Made by a program: the position numbers and the translations under genes | In this document: one piece after another, positions 24,760-36,259 of the stretch | How positions within the stretch are numbered: position 1 is the first letter of the stretch | Layout: each line of letters starts with the position of its first letter | From: Penium margaritaceum | Taxonomy: Eukaryota; Streptophyta; Zygnematophyceae; Desmidiales; Peniaceae | Assembly (NCBI GenBank): GCA_023375785.1 | Contig: SZWC01004913.1 | Location: 34,993 to 98,992, forward strand | Length of the DNA: 64,000 nucleotides | Direction of reading: 5' to 3' | The notes under the pieces: model-generated | Databases searched by the model: none | Seen by the model: the letters and a program-made list of their open reading frames with translations, nothing else | What the model was told of the DNA's origin: nothing

Positions 24760-25200
24760 AGAATTTTCATTCATGGACCTTATTGAATGGGTACATGCAT
24801 GGATTACCCACGAAATTTGATTGTGTATACCCTATCCAGCGTTCAGAGGAATAAGACTCCCCTATCCACTGACCTGAGGTTATTAACGCTTTACCCACGA
24901 ACAACGAGAAAACACAGCATGTCGATGCAGCATCAACATGCCGATGTCATCACTGGCTTCGAACATTCACAAATTCCTCATTTCCCCACCTCGCTTTGCT
25001 CAATCAGCGGCGCATGCCGCTGATCGAGCATGGTGAAGCGAGTGGACAGGGCAGATTTATTGTTTAAGTCACCAGGTAGGGCGTTCCTTACCCCTTCGCG
25101 GATTGGATATTAGGGTTATTATGCCCTTATTGAGTTCACATTGTGAATTTTGTTCACGAAATTCACATTGTTCATTCACGTATTCACATTATTCATTCGC
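24760..25200. other. palindromic insert within Gypsy A integrase
   Basis: About 440 bp with no counterpart in B, between sequences that match B near 39400 and 39455. It contains a long near-perfect palindrome centred near 25013 (ATCAGCGGC-GCAT-GCCGCTGAT, with outer arms CTCGCTT/AAGCGAG). It also has about four copies of a 19-20 bp 'ATTCACATTGTTCATTCACG' repeat at 25130-25205. Parts recall 57425-57475 and 58093-58107. Family unknown; ends approximate. Confidence 0.5.
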
Positions 25201-26402
25201 GCAATTCACATTTTCCGTGTCAAACTGTGGTCGGCATCTTGTAATGTCCACTTTACGGATGAATAGTGGGAGAAAAACATGAAATATTCCTTCTTTTCAT
25301 GCCTTTCATATAGACCCCTTGTTACAAGATACTAAGGGTTGCCTTGAAGCTACTCGACAACAACAAAAGGCATACGTCAATAAAATTCACCATGGATTAT
25401 CATTTGACATCGGTGACAAGGTTTTTCTTGACAATAAAATCATTTGGTTGAAGTCACAAGGGGAGTGAAAACTTCCATTGAAGTAGGTTGGACTATTTTC
25501 TGTTGTTGCACGCGTTGGGCTAGTGGCATAGTGATTGTTGTTTCCACTGAATACGAAGATGCATGATGTTTCGCTTGTGAGCCTACTAGCTCCATGTAGT
25601 GCACAAAGAACCATCCAGTCACTAATGGCAATTATTGCCCCCGCTGGCTACCTACTCCAGCACCAAGAGCATACGCTTCTCTCACGGATTGTTAATTGGG
25701 CTGGTTGTGGACCTGTACATATCTCGTAGGAGTCTGAATCTTGCTTCTCCACTAGGGTCAACAGGTATTGGAGCGTGCTAGCAGCTCGCATAAACTCATG
25801 CATTGTAGGGAGAACCAACTGAATATGAAAATAATGAATGACATTCCTTTTGGATAGCATTCATGGGCAGCAACCATAGAAGGTTGTGGACATCCAACAT
25901 GATTGGCACACGCATGCTACAGCATGAAGTGGGGAGGCCGCTCATCGTGCTAACCAAGAAACTGCAGCTTAGGTCAAAGTATTCCTGACTTCTTCATATT
26001 TAGCTATTGATTGAAACCTTCCTTTTTACATTTTTCAAAACTCACCATCTGGTACTCCTCACCATTTCGTCATAAACCGGGATACCTTAATGTAAGGAGG
26101 GAGGAATGTAATGAGAGGGCCAATCCAGCCCTCCCACCTCGCGATAGCAAGGGGGTGGCCGGTGGCCACCCCTCACCAAAGGGAGTGCTAGCCAGTGGCC
26201 AGCCACTTGCTGGCCACCGACCAGCTGGCAGTCCACCAGTTAAACGGCCAGTGGCCGGTCATGTGACCGGCCAGCCAGGCGTGTTTGGTATGTGAAGATC
26301 TTGAGTTGTTGCATAAAAAAAGATAATCAAGCTTGTTTAGTATGAACATCGAGTTTCATAAAAAATAAACGCATGCCAAATTACAAGTTCAAGGTTTCAC
26401 TC

Positions 26403-28031
26403 TGTTGGAATTTGGGGCACATGCAAGAACGGCCAATTGAGTCACTCTGGAGCCTTCACTACATCAAGGAGACCTTTAATGTGCCAAGGAAGCATGACTT
26501 GTACATTTGGTAGAAAACTTATGGAATCAAATGAGTGGAATGGAATCTTGTTGATAGTACAAAGTACAATTACAAGATATGTTCAAGGAACAACCGCTAA
26601 ATTCAGCTGAGCACAATGCTCTGGCGTATCTCTTGGCCCTAAACCAGGGAGTAACACCTTGATGGACGGTCAAGGACATTCATGCAAGGGACCCGCTGCA
26701 GACACCATCTTCAGCAATGTAAGGCCTTCAAAATTTCATGGCCACCTCCTTGGTAGGCTTGGAGCCACTACTTGGCTTACAGGGTTGTGAGAGGGATCGC
26801 TTGCAAAGTTTGACTGGTCTTGGCACGGGCCACAAATCTGTAGTAGACTGGTCATCAACAGACACATCGTCCTCCTCCCAGGCTGGCAGGTAGAGCCTTG
26901 CGTACAGGGGCCTTGGAGGGATCTTAAAAAATTTCCCACCCAGGCTGGTAGGTAAAGCTAGACGTACACGGGTCTTGGAGGGATCTCCAAAGTGGTCCTC
27001 CACCCAGGCTGGCAGGCAGAGCCAGACTTATAGGGATCTTAGAGAAAGTTCTGGAGATTATAGGGCTCTGGAGATCATCCACGGGAGATGACTGAGTGTG
27101 CCACGGCTGCCGCATTTTATACTTGCGGTCCTCACAATCTGACAGGCTTGGTGGTGAAATTTTACCATTACGCAAGTTTCCTTTGGTACGCAATGAAATT
27201 TCACCATTACGGCCAGTCTTGCACCGCAGTTGGCCACATGGCTTTGTAGGTGCCAGCCATCACCGTGCCTAGAATCCTTGAATCCTGTGGCTTCTCGCAC
27301 ATCACTGAGAGCCACTGATCACCAAATTCGCATGCTTGCATATCAATGGTACTTTCAGATTAACATGAACCGTTGATGTCTGGAACCCTGGCTTGAGAAA
27401 ACTTCCTCCATATGAAAGATTCCTCTCCATGTTTCCTCTCTTTCTTTTACCTTGTTTGTCTGCTAGCTTATACCTGAGCCATGGAGAAGCTTCTTTCTGA
27501 AGGAATCTTCAACAGGTTCCATGGCTCAACCTCTTTGTAGCCTGCTTCTGCTTGAGGTTTTGCCGCTGCTTTGTTGATGTTACCACATGATCACATCACC
27601 GTCATTGTGAATCATGCACCATAGCTCTCCACATAGGTTGTCCACATGGCAATGAGAGAAATGTGCTGAGTTGTGCCTCTGGACTTCGAGTGCAGAGCGG
27701 TCTCCACTTGTCGCCCTAATCTGTTCCATGCTTCTAGCACTGTTAAATGTGGTCCCACGTGACCATTACACCCGTGTAAGACTGTAAATGTTTCAGCTCC
27801 AAGAGGCATGCATTGTCCTCATAAGCACACTTCTACACAATCATCCTTTCACACCCTTTGGAAAATTTTTTACCAAAGAGAATCTGGTCCTCTAAAGGAG
27901 GAAATTATATGTCAAGCCGCACCCAATACATCCATAGAAAGATTCGTAATATCTTCTTGGATCCTTTGTTTTGAGTGCTGACTGTGCCAAGTTGAAGCAG
28001 TATGTTTGCGTAGTTATCTCTCAATCCAACA
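26403..28031. mobile_element. F: 1.63-kb LTR-like insertion (solo LTR or short element)
   Basis: It begins TGTTGGAA and ends TTCCAACA-like (TCCAACA at 28025-28031), the short inverted TG/CA ends of an LTR. The flanks CACTC (26398-26402) and CACCC (28032-28036) form a 4/5 match to a 5-bp target duplication, and the LTR of A is collinear across the joined flanks. I recognise no gag or pol inside. It may be a solo LTR. It contains the 62-bp tandem repeat listed below. Confidence 0.6.
26878..27066. repeat. ~62-bp tandem repeat, three units
   Basis: Units start at 26878, 26939 and 27003, each with 'CCCAGGCTGGCAGGTAGAGC' or a close variant followed by 'GGAGGGATCT'. They lie inside element F. The repeat may be LTR regulatory sequence; no function is inferred. 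Confidence 0.8.
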
Positions 28032-28289
28032 CACCCCACTTGTTTGGGACCCAAAAATACAGGAAATTTTAAAAATGGAAATGGGCCTTCAAGTTACCTT
28101 GTCCAGATCATTGATGGTGATTGTCCCCAGAGTGACACAACGAGAAAAATCCCTCCGGTGAGCTCTTAATGCCATTGTGTAAATTCTGTAGACAAACTTC
28201 TACAAAAGTTGGATCCATAGCCATTACATCAAAGAGTAGAGAGGAGAATCACTCTCCCTAGCTGTGTACATTCATAGCCTGATGAACAT

Positions 28290-28925
28290 GTAGTATCAAC
28301 TTTAAGCATTTACACTAAGCTCCATGTCCAAAAATACGCTGGCTGGACCAAGATCTTTTCTCTTGTTTACTTAATACAAGATACTTTTGACTGAATGACT
28401 GACTGAATAGCAGCAGGGCTTGGAGATGCAATCAGCAAATCATTAATGTATACAAGAACATCAAAATCGGGGTAGAGGGTGCACTGAGAAAAAATGTAAG
28501 ATAAATTGTGGTCGTGCAATTTTTTCTCTTCTCAAGAGTAGACATTATCTCTTGGTTCCAACCCCGTGGCGATTGATTACTTCTGTAAAAGACACCGCGG
28601 AGCTGTCATACCTTGTTAGTGCCATCAGTGAAGCCATTGGCAAGGACCATGTAGATCTCTAGATCAAGCTTGCCATGAAGGAAGGCATTGTTAACGTCCA
28701 TTTTCCCAGCCAGCAAGACTAAGGATGGCACATGCGATGGTATTACATCCTTTGGAGCCAATATTTCATCAAAGTCAATGACAGGGATTTGTAAGAATCC
28801 CTTGACCGTGAGGCAAGCATTGTATTGTTTGATCGAGCTGCTTGAATTTGGCTTTAAAATACAAATAAACTTAGCCGAGGTAGCCTGGGAGATCAACAAG
28901 CTTAAACATGCCATGCTTTGAGTTC
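28290..28925 (-). mobile_element. Copia G, reverse transcriptase part
   Basis: The minus strand shows 'KGFLQIPVIDFDEI', 'MDVNNAFLHGKLDLEIYM' and 'LVYINDLLIASPS', consecutive Copia reverse transcriptase blocks, then 'DLGPASVFL' near 28335. It ends at the outer border of Gypsy A, and the matching continuation lies at 9626 and below. Fossil, several breaks. Confidence 0.82.
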
Positions 28926-30898
28926 ATCCAAACAGTGACCTGAGGCATGATGCTGATTGATAGTGTGAAAGGAAAAACACAGGGAAATGTTATGAGAAGT
29001 GAAGAGTGCAAAGTGCAAGATGAAGTGCTCACCTCTCTAACGTCACAAGAGAAGAGAGAAGAGATGAGGTACAACAAGTATTGCAGATGAAGTGGGCATG
29101 GCTATCCAAGCTACAAAATTCACCGAGAAACAAAGCAGTCCAACCACTATGGCAGCACCACCGGCTGTAGCTACAAACGTAACCAAGATGCTGGTCACAG
29201 TGTGATGTGCAAGTATACTCAGCTCCCCAGTAGGAGTGAGGAACATAGTACCAATCGACTTGTGGAAGGAGTTGTTTGTACCTGAGGTAGTGTGAGCTAT
29301 TGTGGCAGCTGTAGTGGCAAGAAGGGATGAGGTGGCATTTACTTGTACAATGGTGTTGGCAAAAAAACTTGCCATAAGGAGGTGAGAACAAGCTACATCA
29401 GTGTAAGCAGTTATTGTGTACCCAACCGCTGTATCCACGAGATTCTTGCAAACTGTGGCATTTGTAGAAAATTCATCAACTACTACATCAATAATAGTCC
29501 TGGCGAGACAGGGTACGAGGAAGGTAATTGAACACGTCCTCATCGTTAAGGTTCAGTGGTCATGCTGATAAGAGAGGCGTTGGATGTGCTACCTGGAGGA
29601 GAATTTTGATCAAGAGGATGCATCCCTGGAGGAAATGTTGAGGATGCACTGAGCATTTTTCAACATTAATTCAACCTCTCTATCTCTCTCCCCCTCAAAG
29701 CAAAGAATATCCTCGCGCCAGTTTTCAGCTTAGAGTCTACATACCTAGAGGGGCACGTGGTGTTATGAGATCAAAGAGTTGACCATAAGGGGCCAAGAGC
29801 AATATTTCGGTGTTGTTACACTATTGGTGTCACTTGGAGACGCTAGTGCAACAACTCCTGATGTCAGGATATACAATGTGAGAGGGATCTTGCTGTTTTT
29901 GTTGTTTCTTTTTGCCACCTGCTATTTTTATTGTTGTGGTGGCAAAGACTCCGACTATAGTGCAATTAGGGCAGAGAGGGATGTGACAAAACGAGTGTTT
30001 TTATTACTGCCGCGGTTGCGGCCATGGCTATGGCTTGACATAGCTCATGCTATTGCGATTATGGTTCCCAAAGGATTGTGATGATACTACCTTGACCCCA
30101 AGAGGAGGGCATTGGAAGAGGTGTTCTTGTTGCTGCTACGGCTGTGGCTGCCCCTCCGGACATATGGCGTTGATATAGCTCCTACTGTGGTTCTTAAGGA
30201 TTGCGGTGAGAGTGATGTAACCCTACGATTATGATGTCAGAAGATGCCTGGAGAGACAAAGTTCCTGAGACCAGACGCTATTGTTGTTGTTTTTGCTATG
30301 GTCCCAGCGACAGTAAAATGACCCAGAGATTGGAGTGTTGTAATTCTTCCAGGTAAAGCTGGAAGTGGTGGAAACGTACCGTTGATGTTGCCGTTATTAT
30401 AACTGTGATCAACAGTGATGCTATGATGGTAGGAAGTTTTATAGATGCTACCGCTGCCTATGCTATTGTGGTTGCAAGAGACAGCAGTGGCACCTTGAGC
30501 TTGGGATATGAAGACTGTGTGTGGAGGTCAATGGCCACTTTCACTAATGCCACCGCAATGACAAGAGTAATGCGGTGGCAGTTGGAAGTGGAGTGAATTA
30601 ATTCTGCTACTGATGTTGCTGCGGTTGAGAGAAAACTGCTGCACCATGATGGAGATCCGAGGACAGTCCAGGATCAGAAAGCTAGAGAGTACGGCATGTA
30701 TATTCCCTCCTTTCTGTGATACCAGTAGTGAATTTCCTAAGCACATAAGACATGGAATGTGAAGAGAAGAGTGTTGGGAGACCCCCACGACACAGACACA
30801 CCATGGCTCAAAAAATTGATATTCAAAAGTAGTATTATAGTGGGACTAGGAGCGAGAGAAATAAAAAATTGGTGAGCATGACTCCTGGTCGTGCATGA
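28926..30898. other. gag/integrase interval of Copia G, not recognisable
   Basis: Between the RT and 5' LTR of G. At about 1.97 kb it is shorter than the usual Copia gag plus integrase. It is rich in imperfect triplet-like repeats such as GCTGTTGCGGTTG from about 29800 to 30640. On the minus strand 29043-29543 gives a 166-residue Ala/Thr/Val-rich frame with no motif I can name. I cannot assign a gene here. Confidence 0.4.
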
Positions 30899-31325
30899 TG
30901 CACCCTGAGGTCACACCGCCATCTGAGGGTCGAGCCGGACCATGCTATATCCAGTGAGGGCAGATGCTCACCGTGGCACAAAATCACTCTAGCCCAGGGG
31001 CCCCCAAAGGATCAGCACCCCATTGGTAAAATGAGTTCTTGCATTGTAAAGTGTCAAACAGCTAGAGGTTTTCAGAGGGAAAACCAAATTGTGAGCCATG
31101 GAGAACACATATCTTGTGGCCACTAGCCACTGCTTGAGTGTGTGTTGCAGTTGGTGGAGTGTGTGCGCTTCGCTACGGATGGCTCACATGTTGTGGGAAG
31201 AAGCTCCAGCGCAGTCACAACACTCAGTCTCCTGTATGTTACGAGGTAGTGATCATTGAGAGAAAGACAAGAGGGCATTACAGTTGCGATGGGCCACCAA
31301 CGGAACCGTAAACATAAACACCTAA
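30899..31325 (-). repeat. 5' LTR of Copia G
   Basis: About 427 bp, homologous to 8283-8793 in the same orientation. On the + strand it runs from TGCACCCTGAGGTC to about 31325. Confidence 0.7.
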
Positions 31326-32567
31326 TAGGTTCAACCACTACCTAAAGCATCCACCGCGCTATCGCTGACCGCATTGAAAGCTCAATGCTGTTCGGACAAT
31401 GTTTTAATGATGCTTTACTTTTTCAAAAAAATCTTGCCGATATTCTTGAATATCTTTCTCATAACACGGTGTCCTATTCATTGCTCAACTCGAGAATCCA
31501 CGATCCCAATCATTTATTATTCTTGTTTGTGTTATTGTATATATGCGATCATTGCTTCTGCCTCTACTCATCAAAATACAACTATTTTCTTATGAAAAAA
31601 TATCCAGCTATCTCAATTCCTTTTATGTTCTTGTGCTTGGCACCTTTCCACCCAGGTTTAGCCCAGTATAAATCAAAAGGGGGTAGATGGAATATAACCA
31701 TAGAAATTGGGGTTCTTGAACTGATCAGCCAAAAATAGGGGCTACTTGGTATTTCCGTTATTACAATTTACACGGGCTATCATTGCTTACTCTTCCATGA
31801 AAGGTAAAATTAGCCAGAAAATCCAAGGGACCAAAGAGTTGACCTTGCCATATCCAGTACTGAAAATGTATGTCATCATATCCAGCAAAGAAATGACGTA
31901 TCCATCTCAGGCTTCGTGCTCAATCAACGACATGCATCACAAATCGGGCATGACAAGGTGGATAATGTGACCCTTGTCAATTGAGCAAGAGTCGCTTGAT
32001 CGCGAATTTTGCTCCCTTGCGAGATCACAATTGAGCGATGACCTGTGTTTTTGGATTACAAAGTGATGCTCTTGATTTGTGTCCGTATGCAACATTTTCA
32101 GTGTGCAAACAGGACCCATGTTTTTGAGAACTCGGTAACGTGCTCGGCAAGAATGACTTATTCATTATAGTGGTCTCATTGTTTTTTACATAAAAATGGA
32201 CAGATTCATTTTCTCTCCTTCCAAAATCAAGAATGCACAAACATAGGAAAGGTAAAAGTATGGAGAGAAACACAACCCACCAGTACAAGGGCACGTCCCA
32301 CCCGGCAGATGCGCAATGGATGCCAAGCTTGGACTTCCTACTTGTATCCTTCTTGCCACCTCCCAGTTGAGTGCAAATGGCTCAACCTCCACAACACTCT
32401 CTCCACAAACCGGGACGTGGACATAAAAAAATATCCGTAGATGTCGATTGTGTTTCATCTAGCCCTTGCTCTGTCCAATTCGACAAAGGTAAGTTTGAGT
32501 TGGTGACAGACTGACGTCTGCATCATAACTAACGGATCAGTAACATTAAATGCAGAGGTATCCATGA
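31326..32567. other. gene-free AT-rich stretch
   Basis: AT-rich sequence between Copia G and Gypsy B. A 117-codon open frame (31385-31738, +) has no motif I recognise and ordinary AT-rich composition, so I do not call it a gene. Element termini were not found. Confidence 0.45.
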
Positions 32568-33550
32568 TGTAGTGGGAGGGCCAGTTCGGCCCTCCCTCCT
32601 TGCTAAAGCGAGGGGTGGTTGCGCACCACCCCTCGCGTCAGCGAGAGCTGGCCGATGGCCAGCACTTCACTGGCCGCCGGCCAGCTGGCTGCCGGCCGGC
32701 TGGACGGCGGGCGGCCGTGGGCTTCCAGAGACTCGAAATATCCGAGTCTCCCTGCTCTGGGTCGTTGATGGCGATTGTCCCTCAGTCCTCCGAAGGGGGA
32801 AAACCCCTGACGCGGACAGAGAATACCATTCTGCGAAATCCGACGACGACTTCAGAGTAGTAGCTGGAGACGCGACCCGTTACAGTGGTTCTCAGAGCCA
32901 GACGACCCCCGCGACTAAGGGTTCGATGGAACCGGCGGCTACGCCGTATATAAAATACTGCCAGCAGCTGCAAGCAGCAGCAAAAACGCCAAAGGGGCAT
33001 ACGGCGTCCATACTAATCCATTTCAAGCACCGAAGAGTGCATTTGAAAGCTCTTGAAGAGATCTACTTCAACCTCCCAACTTCTTTGAGCTGCTTCTTTA
33101 CTCCAGGGAGCTATGTACATTTTTCTTGGATGGGATGGGGAGTGCCCATCCCCAAAACCACCAATTTGCCTCCATTTCCAAGGTTTCTTCCCAGGGCCAA
33201 GGGCTCTCACGGCCTGAGAACATCCTACAAAGGGGGAGGACAATACCTGGAGGACTTTTGGCGGCTTCCCCAACGCCGCCGGCTTAAGGAGGATGCCGCC
33301 AAGGGACGTGAGACGCACGAAGAAGACTAAAAGAGAGGCCAAGGAAGACAAGAAGCTAGAAGAGGAAGTGAAGGAGTTGCTAGGAATTATTGTAATTCCC
33401 CTCCTATCCTTTGCCCTAGCTTTGTGAGCGGTTCTTACAATTCTTGTCATTTCCTTGTATTGTAATTTTTTGTTTTCCTAGGTTCTTGTCGCTACCGATT
33501 GTCGTGAGTCATGGCTTAGGAAGACTAGTTTCAAAATCTACACCCTTGTG
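32568..33550 (+). repeat. 5' LTR of Gypsy B
   Basis: It starts TGTAGTGGGAGGGCC. It is homologous to 40404-41127, to the reversed copy 57104-55985 and to the LTRs of A. A middle portion present in the 3' LTR is missing here. Its end near 33.5 kb is inferred from the start of the gag leader and is not sharp. The long open frame at 32572-33330 is LTR sequence, not a gene. Confidence 0.75.
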
Positions 33551-33693
33551 CCAACATGGCAGCCTAGAAAAATAGAAATTTAAATTATAATTGCCTCACC
33601 GATCGTGAGAGCGAGACTTAGGAGGTGATTCTCCCTCAAAGTTGTAGGGTGACCATCAAAACGATCTTCACGTACTAGTTGCACGGGCGACGA

Positions 33694-35740
33694 GATGGCA
33701 AGTACCAGACCGTCCAAGTCCAACAAGGGCAAGGTAGTGACGGCCTCGCCACACACCCTTGGCAGACTCCAAATATTGGGAGCCACCGCCGCGAGCACGG
33801 TTGCCAATCCAAAGGTAACCGTACCACCTAAGGAAACCGATGCCAAACTCGGCGACACCGAGAAGCGTGCGGAGGCCTGAAAAGTGCTCGACGGGCAAGT
33901 CGACGTGCACGTGGACGACACCCACACGACGGATGATGCGATGGAGGAGGATCTCCCAGAGGGGGAACCCGACAAAGAGCACGACGCCGACGATGGTGAA
34001 GGCGATGAAGATCGCGATCATCGCCATCGTCGTGCAGCAAACTCAAGCCGATTGCTCAAGAAGGGTAAGTCACTCGTAGCATTGCATGAAGCTACCGATG
34101 GCAGCGAGACTGCCAAGAGCAGCAAAGGCGACGAAAGCAACCACGTGGGAAGTTCCCATGAGAACGAGCTGGGCAACGTCCCCACCATTCGTGATGACTG
34201 CCGCAGGCTTGCGAATTTTGTTGCTGAGGCAGCGGGCCGACTCAGGATCACCACCGACGGTGGAGGTAGGGCACCACTCGGAAGAGTGGGGGTGGATCCC
34301 CCATCCTACGATGTGGCCGCAATGGGACAGGACAGTGGCCACTCGAGCGTCGTCGCTCACGATAGTCTCCTTCGAAAGGTAGGACTCCTTGGAGGCGTGT
34401 ACGTGAACCGTACCATCCTCTAGTGGATAAAGGAGCACGGACAACGCGAGGCCCTGGAGGCTATCACCGATGCTCTGACAACATCAGAGCTCAAGTTCGC
34501 GTTCGACAACCTGCTATTCCACATCGAGCAGAGCATCACGGACCTTGACCGTGATCGCCAGCTATAGCGTCTGGCCACCCGCGAGGTAAGCCGCTGATGC
34601 AACGACCTTGACAAGGCGTTGCAGAGCGTGACCTAGGTGCGGGTGCAGCAGCAAGCGCAGTACACCGCAGCTGTAGATGCCACTACCCGTGCCAGCAATG
34701 ACTTGCCTACCTCGATGACTTCGGGGCCGGTCATGAAAACATCCTTCCTCCGCAGTGTGGAGATCTTTCGGAAGGGCGTGAAGCTGACCGACTGGCTGAA
34801 CCGCATGGAGCACGTCCTACGCATCCACAAAGCTCCACTCACTCAGTGGGGTGACCTTGCGACGACACGGCTTGAATAAAATCTCTTAAAGTACGTGGTC
34901 AAGGAGTGGAGTACGTAGAGGCCTCACCTTGAGTGGCAGCCCATGCCGTGGGAAGCCTTCTGTGCAATCATGCATAAGAAGTGAACCCAAGGTGAGGAGG
35001 CACAGCACGCCTTCCACAAGATCAAGGACTTCAGGTAACTGGGTAACTCGCTTGAGGCCTACTTGAACGATTTTACCGCGCTCGTGGAGGAAGCCAAAAG
35101 CTTCACCAAGAGCGATGGTACCTAGACCTTCAAGTACCCAGAGTGCTTGCTGTTAGAGTACTTGCGCGATGGTCTTGCCAGCGAGAAGCTGAAAGATACG
35201 ACCACCACAACCGCAACGGGCCAAGATTGGACAAGCTGGAGGGCGTTGCGAGACTACATGAGCGAAATGGATTCGGAGAACCCGAAGCACTACTCGGATG
35301 CACGGCCGAACATGCATGTACAAGGCCGCGATGCACGCATGGATGTTGCAGGAACTAGAGGGACAGCCGGATAACGGGGTGGGGTCAAGGGCAAGCAGCC
35401 GGCAAACCCCTCAGCCAAGAAGGCTGGTGGGAACAAGCCCCACAACCACAAGCGTGGCCGCGACAATGACGAGCAGAAGGTGGCACTCAAGCATCGTAAC
35501 ATGGCCTTCTGCGAGGAACTATGCCACAACTGCATGTTACCCGGACACTCCAGTGCTCAGTGTCCTGATGCTACTAGTTGTGGACAAGAGGTCGCGGCGT
35601 TAGCCGCAGCAACAGCACCTCATGTACAGGGTGCAACAAGAGGCCACGGACAGGGTCGTGGACAGGGTCGCAGTCGCGGCAATGGGCCCGGCCGTGGTAA
35701 CGGACAAGGCCATGGGGCGGGTTTTTTGCATCCCTGAGTG
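33694..35740 (+). mobile_element. Gypsy B gag region
   Basis: A gag-like region ending in a CX2CX4HX4C zinc knuckle (about 35522-35563), followed by a Gly/Arg/Gln-rich repeat tail ('GHGQGRGQGRSRG'). It is collinear with 12830-14850 in element A. The knuckle would bind RNA in the particle. Fossil, broken. Confidence 0.78.
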
Positions 35741-36259
35741 ATGCTAGTGGGGACCACTCAGAGGTAAAACTGGATCACGAGTGTGGGTTCATGCTTTCAG
35801 ACGAGGATGTTAAATAATTTGAGTTTTTGACGAGTTCAAATTTCTTCGTTGTTTTCTCCCCTCTCGTTGAACCTCATTCTACGCTTGCTAGTCAACATTG
35901 TCCACTACATCTTGCATCACCAGACGAGATGCATGACCGAACCTGCTTAGTGGTGGCGACACGTCCATTGTGCAAGAATTGTATAACACAGTGATTGAAG
36001 GAAACGCCCTCAAAGCGATGAGTTCAATTACGTGCACGGTACCTTTAGTCGACAATTTTGACCCAGTGAAATTTAAAGACTGGAAGGTGCTAGACGAATT
36101 CACACGTGCCCACAAGATGTGGACTAGAGTAGGTGAATCATGGGAGTTGCGGCGTCCGCCATCTAGATTCTGTGTTTATCACAAACTCGGCTTGCCATCG
36201 TCAAGCCTGTTCACTCGGAAGAGTGGAGGCAACATGACGATGCCGTTCAAGGGATACCT

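Larger units (their letters stand above)
21408..26106 (+). mobile_element. Gypsy A, pol region after element C
   Basis: Collinear with B from about 35990 to 40403: protease-like block near 21700, RT near 22180-22769, RNase H near 23420-23930 ('NTLVFFQTQ' and 'ADPLSRQPV' counterparts), integrase 24080-25740. Two insertions interrupt it, at 22770-23206 and about 24760-25200. Fossil, dozens of breaks. Confidence 0.78.
9627..28289 (+). mobile_element. Gypsy element A (chromo-type), heavily nested
   Basis: A sense-strand Gypsy of the same family as element B (32568-41127). The 5' LTR starts TGTAGTGGGAGG at 9627 and the 3' LTR starts at 26107 after a purine tract. Parts: gag about 12800-14850 with a CX2CX4HX4C knuckle (about 14606-14650), protease about 21690-21800, RT about 22180-22769 and 23207-23420, RNase H about 23420-23930, integrase about 24080-24760 and 25200-25740. 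At least five other elements lie inside it. It is the most decayed member of the family here, with dozens of breaks, and clearly older than B. Confidence 0.82.
26107..28289 (+). repeat. 3' LTR of Gypsy A, split by F
   Basis: It starts TGTAATGAGAGGGCC after the purine tract AAGGAGGGAGGAA. The match to the family LTR runs to 26402 and resumes at 28032 ('CACTTGTTTGGGACC', 'GATGGTGATTG'), ending near 28289 where Copia G pol restarts. It is well diverged from the 5' LTR of A, so the element is old. Confidence 0.7.
8283..31325 (-). mobile_element. Copia element G, split by nested insertions
   Basis: An antisense Copia fossil whose two halves lie 18.7 kb apart. The right half has a 5' LTR (about 30899-31325) and reverse transcriptase (about 28290-28925). 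The left half has the end of reverse transcriptase and RNase H (about 8860-9626) and a 3' LTR (8283-8793). The two LTR pieces are clearly homologous over their length. The break points coincide with the outer ends of Gypsy A. The flanking 5-mers GTAGA (9622-9626) and GTAGT (28290-28294) fit a slightly decayed target duplication. The element is old, with dozens of breaks, and its gag/integrase part is shortened or unrecognisable. That the halves are one element is inference from order, strand and domain continuity. Confidence 0.72.

Noticed and set aside
29043-29543. 166-codon Ala/Thr/Val-rich antisense frame
   Set aside because: Low-complexity triplet-like sequence with no motif; the composition explains the lack of stops.
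31385-31738. 117-codon frame that might be a host or organelle gene
   Set aside because: No recognised motif and AT-rich composition. I could not link it to any plastid or mitochondrial gene.
32572-33330. 252-codon open frame, sense strand
   Set aside because: It lies within the 5' LTR of Gypsy B and is matched by non-coding LTR copies elsewhere. GC-rich LTR sequence explains its length.
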